This document shows positions 10,201-22,200 of a stretch of 64,000 bases of DNA, one piece after another. The translations under genes were made by a program, and so were the position numbers. Under the pieces are notes generated by a model. The model had not been told where the DNA came from, ran no database searches, and worked only from the letters and a program-made list of their open reading frames with translations. Source of the stretch: Paragonimus skrjabini miyazakii (taxonomy: Eukaryota; Platyhelminthes; Trematoda; Plagiorchiida; Troglotrematidae); the NCBI GenBank assembly GCA_014338405.1, contig JTDE01000036.1, positions 25,472 through 89,471 of the forward strand, given 5' to 3'. The number at the start of each line of letters is the position of its first letter. Position 1 is the first letter of the stretch.

Positions 10201-13200
10201 CGAATAATAATGAAACAAAGTATCGATCATATTTTTACTTTTTTTTCCAGTAGCATTTCAGTATATTGCATAAACTGTTTAACTCACTTCTGCTCTCTCA
10301 ATTTTTACTCATTAGCTGTCGGTTCTGCCTATTCATTCAAATTGGCGCGGAACGGTCAAGTGGTCGCGTGCTATTTCGGCGAAGGTGCTGCTTCTGAAGG
10401 CGATACTTTTAGCGGACTTAATTTCGCGGCCACCCTCGATTGTCCGATCATTTTCATTTGCCGTAATAATGGCTATGCGATCTCGACGCCTGTTCACGAA
10501 CAATATAGAGGAGATGGTGTAGGTCAGTCAGTTGATCGTTATTTTTTAAAGGTCTCTTTCCAGAGAAACTTAGATGACTCGAGTTTGAAATTATTTTCAC
10601 TTGTGGTTGTTTCTTTCTGTCTCAATTCAGTTGCTCGAGCATCTGCTCTCGGAATGGTGGGTATTCGCGTAGATGGCAATGATTTGTTTGCCATGTACAA
10701 CGCTACGAAGGCTGCACGTCAACTGTGCGTTAGTGAGAATCGTCCGGTGTTGATCGAAGCCATGACCTATCGGTAAGTTAATCTTCCTCTTCCTCTGTGT
10801 ATCCACATATGTGTAGGTTTTTATCTGACGGTAAGGTAGTTATCAGGCGTCGTGAGGTTAGAATGTCGACCGATATGAAAGACACATGGAGCCCCTGTGT
10901 GGATTTGACCCTATTGCATTGGGGTAGGCGCGGTGTTTTGAGTCCCCATTTCTTTGTTTGTTGACTTAAACCACCCGGTTAATGGTCAGTAAACACGGAA
11001 TAATGTAGCGTTGACACAAGTTTAAAAGTACTGGCACCACTTTTGTTTAAGAAGCGACCAGCAGTATGATTTAGTCTCTGGTTCGATTTTACTCAATCTC
11101 TTTGTCGCTCCTAGTTAGGTTCGGGCATCCTATGTTTATCCATTCTACATATAACCGTATAGACAGCACAGTAACAAATGATTTGTTGTGTGAGTTTGAG
11201 AATCCGATTATATCGCTTCACTTGAAATCACGCCACGCCATATCTTGATTATCATCCAGGTTGGGCGAGTTATGATTGTCTGTCTTCCTCAAGGTGATGT
11301 CATTCTGTTTTGTATGAATGTAGAGAATAATCATGCGTGTATATTAATCGATATTATATCATGTGAAGTTCACTGCACTAATGTGGAAACTGGTTGATAT
11401 TTGTATTCGAGTGTATGAAGCTGACACGTGTTATTAAGTTATTCGGACATTGTGGACGGAACTGGTTACCGGCGTGCGTTAAAGGTTTAATTGGGTGCAC
11501 AATTATTGTTGCGAGTTTATACTGATTGATTCCAGACAATGGGATGTTTAATGACCATCGGGACTACCTCTGAGCACAGAGTTAGTCTGTATTGTGATCA
11601 GCCGTTCATGACCATACGTCAGATAGACATTCTGTTACCATAGTTTAAGCATTTGAAACCCGCTGTCTGTGACCACACAAAAAGGGTGGTGAGGTTGTTA
11701 ATTTCGGGTCAGTACCCTAAGCGTTCTGCGGTTTGCGCTGACACGCACTGTCCAACTGAGCTTCGTTCTCTCGTGTTGGTTTCAGTGACCTAGTCGATCG
11801 GTTAGGCCGGGTCAAGTGAGCGAGTACTTAACGGTGAGCGCTGTTGGTTAGCCGGTCGGGGAATTCTTCATGGTGGTTGATAAGTCATCCGCTGCATATA
11901 ACTAAGACCAACCTATCTCGTTGTAAAATTGAATCTGAACAATCGGAGGGGTACTGCTAGTGTAAAGCAAGAACATCATGACCGACGGTTTGTTTAATAT
12001 GTATTGGCGTTATATTGCTCTCATTTAAACAGCTTGCACACTACTTAAAACTCTTGAAAATAAGAAGAGAAAATGAGATCTATACGGGATAGAAATAATG
12101 ATTAACCAAAGCGATAACGCACCTTCGGTTTGCTATCAGTTGTTGTATTCTGTACAGTGATTTGGGCTGAAGCTACGGGTCCAGGAATATGTGTTCAATG
12201 AAGAATCCTAAGCAGTTTCTGGATGATAGTTAGAACCAAGCCTAAGTCACGGCTTACGACGTTCGGTCGACTGCTCACCAACCCGTGCCCAACACTACGT
12301 CATTGGTGTGAATAATAGCAAGCTCGAGAGTGCTGGAGATTGAGCCCAAGTGACCGATTGTGGGACAGTTATCCATCTGAAACGAAGTCATCCCTGTGCA
12401 AAGCTTGGCTATGCTATTTGTGCAAGACTTATTTCAGAATGCAAAATGGTTACAAAAATATTAAAAGGACGAATCGAAACTGAACCTCAATCTGCATCGG
12501 TAAACTTTTCGCATGAGTGACTGCCTATATTGGCATCTCCTCCTCCTGTGCTACGGGCTCATTTCACGAAATGAACAGTCCGATGTAGCACGAAGCATTT
12601 ACAACATTACTGGTGCTAGAGGTCTCATAAAGTTCTTTGCTCTATAAGCTTGTGTGTGTGATGCAGAAATGAATTCCGCAGTTCTTGAGGAATTAGTCTC
12701 CTCTTCTGTTGTTTTCAGGCGTTCCTGTACTTTGATTCAATCTAAATTTCTGACATATTGTATAACTATTGATGAGTAGTAGGGGATTTTGACAATGATA
12801 TGCACTACTGATGAGCTCTAACGAGAGCGAAACTCGAGTCTAGTGCTTCCTTTCGAAAGGGGCCGACTGGAAAGTCTATGTGAATGCGACAGCTGCGATC
12901 AATTGTGGGTGATGTTCAATCTATATTGTATAACCACATACTTAAATGTGTTAATGGTCACCCTTCTCGTATGAAACTGTATGATCTGAACATAAGTCTT
13001 ATTTGAATCACATGACACCCAGAGTTTGATATACTGACTATTGTCGTTTCGATGTTTGAATGTGTTCGGGTCAATCTTAACCCCAGAGTTAACGAATGCA
13101 ACTGTCTTTTTTTCGTATGCCCTTCTAACTGTCCAATCAAGCATTATTTGCCTTTACACCTTATTGAACCAAATGTTTAGGATATTATAAAATTTTGTAC

Positions 13201-16200
13201 AGAATGCATAAACGGAAGTCGCATTAAATTCAACTGAAACTTCAAAATGAGCCGAAAATGATGCAGTGTAGCGCCAGGATAATGCAACACGGGGATCGTG
13301 GGGGCAAATTTACTTCAACCGAATGTCATGAGGATCGATTATTTTTTGTTTAGACGACCCTTCGAAGGTCCACAAGGTAGGTTCCTAGTCATTCGCGTTA
13401 GATGTAACAAAAAGCTATTCTCAGATTCTGTCTCAATAAGGAGCCAACTCGTCGGGGAACCTCAAACATCGGCATCAATTGCTTTATGGTAACCCTTTTC
13501 AGTCCATTCCACCTTGTCAATAAGCTTACCAAAGACAGCCTGAGTGAACGAGGCTTGTTCGTCTAGTGCGCGTTAAGAGCAAAATGCTAAGGGCATTGAT
13601 TCGAACTGGACATCCCCACTTACCGTCTTATCTAATGATCGTAAGCGGTGGGTTGCAATTACTTAGACTCTGTTGGCAAGGTCTGTCCATCATTCGATCA
13701 TGAAGGCCATAGGCTTCCCTCCTGTTAAAGGCAACACAAACAGTTTGACTTCATTTATAGATTTTTATTAAACTTGTTTCTTTGTATTTTCCACTTCTTT
13801 CCATGTGTTAATGCTGGTGTTAGTGGCAGCCCGAACCATGACACAAATATTTACAGCAGTTGACTGCGTGTTAACTTATTCATTTGTTGTCTAACTAAGT
13901 TACACTTTGCTGTTATCTTTACATTCAGTTTATCTACAAATTTACCACAACACAATCACAGATCCATTAGAATCAGTGCTGGGGGCGATTCTTTAGTTTG
14001 AGTGATGTCGATAAAGTACAGTTATTCATGGAAGTTGTTTATAACCAGACGGAAAATAACATCTGCTAAATGCTACCAATACAAACGCACAAACTCATTT
14101 ACACCAGTGTCGGCTGACCACAACAAACATTAGTTCGTTTCTGACCATAGTAGTTTTCATATTCCGGAATCCACAAAAGTTCATCACACTCGATGCATGC
14201 TGTGCTGGCGTCTTCGAGTAAAACATAATTACGACCTTCTATTAGGTGATTTCCATTTTCAGACTTATTTATACACAGTGTATCACTGTTTATCTGGTTG
14301 GAATGAGGACAAAATGTTGTCACAAACGAAACACAAATGCGACATAATCGTGTTCCGGACCCACTTGTCTGGCATTCAATTTGTTCGAGGTCTCGTTGTG
14401 AGTCTTGTCGTCCCAACACGTGCCCGAGTTATTGAATGCATCATTGTTAGTCTGATTCTGGAGAGAGAGGTGATGTGCTTTCGTCTTACAGTGTCTGCGT
14501 TTTGTTGTATCACTTGTTACTTTCACTGGCTGTGAACGTCACAACATAATTTACATCCAGTAACTAGCCACTGGCTGACACTGATAAGAGCTGACCTCCA
14601 AACGATGGACCTAGTTCAAAAACGATAGAAGTGATCATGCGCCGAATAAACGATCCACGGAAGTCAAATCACGATAGGAGAACCTATGGTTGTATAGCTG
14701 CTGCAATACAATAGCATTCTCGCTGTTGCTTTTTTCATTGTTTGGGAGTCGAATAAAATAGTACTCCGTTTTTTGATAGCATGGTTCGGTCCGTTTCCAC
14801 TATTGCTAACCAATGAACACGCAAATCACGCATCATCACTGCTAACCTTAGTCGCTTGTGGCTTTTGAGAGACGCTTGGTTGTTGCTGAAGGAAACGGTG
14901 CATACTAATTGTGTATAGCCTGTTACACAGTACGATTCACAGTCCTGGTCTGTTATCAACGTGGATGTGAACACACTTGCTGTGTACGATTGTCGTTTTC
15001 CCGATGCTTCCGAAGAATGATGACGCGGACTTTCATAACCCAGTATATTCACCACTTACTTGTTATGTACACACAAGTTTATTTTTCTACATCGTTGCTG
15101 TCTATTGCGAAACCATTTCTTTCAGGAAATGGTTACCATGTCTGCACTCGCTTGACCATTTAGAGCCAGGATCGGGGTCTAGCTGCAAACAGTACTGTCA
15201 AACTGGGCTCAGATGGCCTTCATTCAGCATAGAGAAATACACATCGAATGATTATTGTTTGGAAACAAGATATTATGATGGGACTGGATGTCTGCAAAGG
15301 GACGAGTGTAAACATTGGTACCCACTGCCTGTCAAGATCTAACTCGATGCTTTTTTGATGGAGATCTTGTCATGCTCGGGTTGTTTGCTTTGCAGTCCGC
15401 ATGCCTTGCTTGATTACATGCGATCCACTGTGTTTTCATCTTACCGGTATGGATAGACTGTTTATGTGAGCTGTAGGCTGTACCACAAAACTGATCCTTT
15501 CCAACTTACTCCGAATGAGGTAGAAAGGATGCACTACGGCAAACTTCTACCACCATCCCATCTCTTAATTTGTTTTTATTGTCAAGCCATTTTTTAAACA
15601 ACAAACTTACGTATGCCAGTCGACAGCTGAGAGGAGAATTATTTTTGAATAGTGTCTATAGCAGAGGAATTGTGCCCAAAAGTATAAAAAGTGTCTGCTA
15701 CCATTCTGAACTGCTATAGTGCTTCTAAACTGAAGCACTGACCTAGCGCTATTAGACCAAGTGGACATCAGATGTCTTGAAACCAGATATTTTTCTTAAT
15801 TATTCAGTTGACATTACAATTTCCGTACCGTATTGCCAGTGTCATTGGCCCAAACTAAACGCAGTGTAACTGAGACTCGGGTGCTTAGCATTTTTTTGAA
15901 TAATTACACTGTCGTATCAAACTGATTTAAACTGACCGATTTGGAAAGCGGAGGACTTGAAAACTTCAACAGATGTGGTCATAAATTCCACTAAGACTTA
16001 GCCGAACTCACGTGATAAATTGAGGTGTTATCCTGCTGGGAACTTACAATCCAGTTTTAATCTGAGAAGTGAAGGACAGCGGGAAGTGTTCCCGCGTTTG
16101 CATATGGAAAACGGCGTTTTGATTACCGTCTGATGTGCCCAGTCCACTCACAACAGGGGCAGAAAGCTCTCTTCAATGCGATCGATCAGCAAACTTCTGT

Positions 16201-19200
16201 CGTTAGCTCGTCAACCAAAGCACACTTCTTCTTTCCGAATGCTATGTTGATGAGTATTCCACTCAGGTTAGTTTTTTTCCATCGTCGAATCAAACGAACT
16301 GTTATTGTTGGACCCGCGAAACGTGAACTTTGTTTGACGTCAGATACTTAGTTGTTGTAGAGACCCTACAGTCAAGTGTCTATCTGAGCACAAAAGCACT
16401 TATATTGACACATTGGAACGACGTCTGTAATTTTCCAACAAGACAATATCGTAGTCAGTTCGTCATGTCACAGACATGGAACTGTCTCGAGTATGTTTAA
16501 CTGTTTGGAGCCTTCAGAATTTTGTGTTTTCCAAATGAGTCAGTTCGAATCTGTTTGATATGGCAACGTAACTGTTTAAGAAAGTTCTGATCATCTATGT
16601 CTCAGCCAAGCTGCTTTTAGTTCGCACCAGGCCCACTGGTTATGTTACCCAGGAACTGCAGTGTCCACTAAGTAATTGTACATATCTGGTTTTCAAAACA
16701 TCTCATGCCAAATCGGTCCGGTGGGGTTAGGCTTGAAGGCATCATGACAACTCGTGGTGGTTGTATCGTTTTGTTACATGAATTTTCAATTGTTCTATAT
16801 ACAAGCTGTTTGTATAAAGTTATTTTTGTAGCCCCCAGTAGCATTTTCAGGTTTGTTGTAGAATTAATGACTGTCGTCAGCTTGGTAATAAAAATGAACT
16901 GCTAGGCGATGGAGTGACAGCAGAATTTTGTCGCGGAGTTTACTTATTGTCTGTTATTTGGGTCACTCGCGTGGATTTCTGCTTGTATTTACGAGAAACA
17001 CTGTCGTCAGATCTCGACTGAAAAGTGTTTTTGATCGAAACAGGATTTGGGTAGGCACACCTGTTGACCACTGGTGCCTTGTTTTGAGTGTTATGGACTT
17101 CTGAGGTACAGTCAGATCAACACTGGGGCCTAGCTGGGTTGTGTTCTTCGCAGTAGAAGCGACAACAGTAAAGTAAGTCACCTATGATAAATCAGGTCTC
17201 AGCATGTTCCACAAACTGGAGTCTATGCCGTCGATCGTTTTCGTTTGACCGCTCATGTATACTGGCTGGCGGGCTTGCTGCACGCGGGCGGACGCGTGCA
17301 ACAGCTCACCATTAGAATAGTGAATAAGTTTACCCCGTCCCCTGACAGCATGGTCATTTTGGCGACATTTTGACTCGACGGTCATTGTCCATGGCAAGAC
17401 CATCTCAGACGCGTGTCCATCAGACGTTGTTATCAAATTTAGCGTATCATTCACAAAAATCAGCGATTAATCTCCACGTAGATTATCAGTTTCAGGGAAT
17501 ATAATCATCCCAGTTAGGTATGCAGTTACTTTGAGGAGTATGCGAAATACTGGGTGTTAATCAACTATATAGGTGTGAATCAAAACAGGTTACCTCAGAC
17601 AAATAAGGCCTGGAATTATTGCAAACAAACTGTCAACCATAGCAGACTGAAATTCTCACAAGTTGCACGTTGTGTTATTATACTTATGGACCTACATAAA
17701 TTTTAACTTCCAGTTCGTTACCATCGCACACAGGCTGTAATGAATAGGTGATAAATCGATAAATCATGTTTCATTCATAACGATGCTGTTAGATTTGTAT
17801 TAGGATTTCACGCACGTTTTTTTAATCGACTACGCTCAACAGGACCCATATACTCATCCCTGGCATAACATGTTAGTCTTGACTCAGCATTTACATGTTT
17901 GACACTTTTCCACTCTATGTTTAATAGCTCGACCTGTGTAACTATGTCATAAGTTGGGACGCAAACCGACGATCGATATCGTCCTCTCAGTTCGCTCATG
18001 ATATCTTTTTGGGTCAGCTGTATAGCCAGAGCTTCGTTGTAATCCATCCAGTCATTCAAAGCGGCCATATCGAGCACATTTTATCAAACCCCTATCGTCT
18101 GGTAGCTGTACTTCTGTCAACAATACTAACGTTACATTTACTTCTGATATCAAATTTGGCCAATTTTGGGTTCATCTTCTGAATCTTTTGTATCCATGGG
18201 TTTCGAGGTAAAGTTGAATAACCGATTTGAACAGTCTGGTTTTGCAACCAAATGACACTACACCGCTACGTTGTTCCTGTTGTCCTTCTTCTGACACGTT
18301 GCACCAGATTCAAAGTTGGCTTTAAATTGCAGCTTTCGTTTTAATGGGAGCATTTTCAACTGATCTCCTCGAAACTGAAAGAGGTTTTATTGTTGTTGTT
18401 GAAATTCGTCCGTTGCGTGTGCATCCTGTGCGCTACCAGGATTTGAACTCCCGTAATTATTCCCATGACGTAATCGTGTTGACCACCATGCCATTGACCA
18501 CTTAGTTACGAACGTATTGGCACATGCACATGCTTACTTGGGCAGATGTATGTCACAGCTTAATTTGAAGTCAACTGTAGATCGTGAGTAATGCATAAAT
18601 TCAATCGAATGTCAACGCCAGAATAGTGGAGAACTTCAAACCCCCGAAACAGTAAAAGCAACCAGTCCTGTGTAGTTCACAGGATCATCACAAATAAGGG
18701 TCCTAAAGAGTTACCACATATCACTAAAATGTTCTTGATGTTTTTTTGTCGAACGGTGTAATATGCTTAATTGCACATTTATTTTCTTGTTCAGAAAGGC
18801 ATGGCAAATTAATGTAGTTTCAATAAAAAAGCATACTATGAAGTCATTCTAGTGGTTGGGGTTAAGTATTCAGCACAACATATGATCGTATCTCCCGTAG
18901 GAGGGGCTGTATGATGGTTTGAACCGCTTTGATAAGCGCGCGTGTAAACGCGTCGTCATGATGTTTTGGTTGATCGTTGGATTGGGCATGACATGACGCA
19001 GAATGTACATTCGATATTGAACGAGGCTTTGATGTGATTCGTGTCAGGAAATACGAACTGTCAGAACAATCGTTGAATAACTAAATTGGAATCGGTCTTC
19101 ATTTTCTCTTCTACTGGGAATATTAGCAGCCACTTGGAACTAGATAGTTAGTTCCACAATGAACTATAAAAATCAACGTGTTAGCGAGACTGCAGAATTC

Positions 19201-22200
19201 TTGATAGGGTCAAGACTCTGATAAGATTTATGTCGGATTCTTAACGGACTTAGGACAGGGGGGACAGTTTTAAGTCGTTACTTTTATTGCAACATCATTC
19301 TTAGATCAATAGACAAAACTTGATGCCAGAGGTTTTGTGCAACTAATCTCAGGGTTGGCTATACGAAACGGTTTGATAAAGTGCTACTGGAATTTCCATA
19401 CTACCTGCAAGTAGTATGCTTAGGTTCGATAATCGATACTGACCCCCTGTAGAGAAAGAGTTGAGACAACTCTCCGTTCGAATAGAACGTTGAGTAAGAA
19501 CCTCGTACAAACTTAAAGGCCTGTTGAAATGCTTTGTTTTCTTGGGTGGCAGATCTGACTTATTTGGAGGCAGCTAGTAATGCTCAAACAAGGTCGGTTG
19601 ACATCATTCTTAACTGTAACGGAGGCTACATTGACATTTTCATTTGACGTTTGTGCGAGCCACGGTATCTTGTGATCAAGCTCGAGGCATTTGTGAATTA
19701 ATGGGCAAATGATCTTTACGCACACTCCCTGATACTTACCATCAGTAGCCAAATAAATGGCGCGCAAATTTCGTACATGACAAGCAGGAAGGGTCTGTAG
19801 TGGTCCACCAGGTTCGGAAAAGATCAGAGATTTGTTAGGTCGGTTGAATGTTTCGAATCGCGATGTCTTTAGGCCCGATATCTTCTGCTACCCTGACGTC
19901 GTGATCGGGATTGTGCACTACATCGATCTAGAGGGCTATGCTAAGACCTCGGCCCTTTCAAGCACAACCATGTGTGTCTGGTCTGAAGAGAGCAAACACA
20001 CGAAAAGCAGATGCACTGATAAGGTTGTATGTAGAACTACTGACCATGTAGGGGTGTTTAGGCGGTGAGACAGGACTTATGGGCATACAACAGAATTATT
20101 TTTTAGTTGTAATAATGCTGTCTTTTGATTAAGGAAAGAAGGGGCCAAGAAGGGTATCCTCAAATACAAGTGCACACTGATCACCCAACGGTAGACCGTC
20201 ATCACCGGGGTGTTATCAAATACGGTTGAAAAACTTCCGGTATCAATCAAAAGTCCGATTTAGCATCGAATGCATCCACTACTCGCAGCAATGATCAGAA
20301 TCTGACGACATTGTTTTATTCATTGCGTTCTTGGGCTAGACAGACACATCACTACCATGCGACTGACATTTGAGCCGTTGGTTCCGAGTGGTATCCTTCA
20401 GGTAAACCCTGTCTGCTGACTTTGGGTGAGGCATCTCAGTTCAACCCTCTTCCGCGGCACAAACGACCAGTATTGTCACTGTTTATCATTCTCCATAGAC
20501 AGAAACCTTAGTCATTCATCACCATTTCCACGTTTTGTTTTACATCCCTATTTTTTCTGTCCTGTACGTTTGGGCGATAATTGTTTTCCTACGCCAGAAC
20601 AACTTGTAGACTGAAGCCTTCAATGTCTATATTTTCAACGATATAGGTCGGTAAGCCGGTTTGGCGGCTTCTCTATAACAGATCTGGAGTCTGATTTGTG
20701 CTGTTTGCTAGACGCGAATATGCGATTCTATTGCGTTTGTCCTGTTGATTTCGCTCTTATATAACTATCCATCCAAATACTTCTCCCTCAAGGTCTGTGA
20801 TGACGCTGAAACTGAATCTTGCTGTCAAACTTGAGTGGGGATTGCAGAGAGTTTCAAAGCAAAGTGATGCTTGTCCGACTAGATCCCAATGAACAGTCAC
20901 CTGTGAGCTGTCAGACTCAGTACATTGGTAAATTCCGTCGGCGCAGGTTAGAAGAACATTTTATGTTCATTGTATCGGCGAACGCTTCGACGAATGGTCG
21001 CTGAGGTGCAACGAAGAATCTGTTCTAGGACGTCTTCGTCGACCTCATGAAGTAGATTAACCATATGGACCTCATCATACTAGTTTCATAGATTGCCGGT
21101 GGATCACCTAAGTATAATACTACACCTTGAAGTAACATTTCATCCATTGCTCATGGAACGTTTGCCTGGGACGTGCTGACACAAAATAAGAGACGGTTAT
21201 AGTGGAACAGATCACGTTGGGTATTGATTGTTGTAAGTTGTTTCGAGTCCTCGATTTGAGGTTCAGTGCCAAACTGGTCCAACTTAGCAAAATGTGCCTC
21301 TGTTATTGAGAACTGTGGGTAAATCATCCTGTAATGGCGGTGGATATTGATGTGTTTCCAGGACAGTGTTCAAAACAGTGGGCTAGCCAGTACAAATGCT
21401 TCTTGAGGCTGCTTGTGATGAATAAGTTGTAGACTTGATGGCCTGCAGTTTCTCCTTCTGACTCATCAGCGGTACAGCTGTGTAGAAAATCGGACGTTTG
21501 GGACAAAATACAGGTTTGACCCTAGGTTTAGGGTGTAATTTAAGTTGTAATTGAATGTAACGATCATATTCTGCGACAAAAACTTCAGTGTGATGTTTCT
21601 GCAACTTTTCAGTAAGATCTTTCATTCGTGTTTGTAAAGGAAAGCTAGAAGTGTGAGGTCGAGAAGCGTGTAGGTGGTTACAAATAATGTTGAGAGATAG
21701 GCTGAGTACCCTTGCATTCTCTATCCAAGTCAAGTCTGAGAAGGTCGGAATTGGATTTTTATAAGTAGCAAAATGCATTAATTGACTACCCATTGAATGA
21801 CACTTTCTGAAGTGTTGCGGGCTACTTGACTCGTGAGTCTGCATGTTGGTGATCGTGAATTAGTAAAAAAGCAAAATTTTTACGAGTTTTAATGTCCATT
21901 GTAAAATTGGTCAGTAACCTACTAGGACAGCTCACCAGTTTCTTGGATATCGGATGAGCAAACTGTTTACTTGTCTGCATAGAACAATCGAAAACATTAC
22001 TGCGCGCGATTTATGAGCTGACAAATTTCCCTGCATGTTATCAACTGTGTACTTCAGAATAAGAGAAACCAGAGGTCAAATATGAAAATAAACATGCAAG
22101 GGAAACATGCGGCGGAAGTATTCATTGAACAGTCATTTTTCTCGTAACCCTAGCAGTGTTAAGCTTACAAATGAGTCTTTCTACGCACATACGGGTGGAC

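Noticed and set aside
16090..16270. Possible neuropeptide precursor (a Gly-Lys-Arg site after an aromatic residue)
   Set aside because: Only one such site, no signal peptide and no repeated peptide units; the frame is short.
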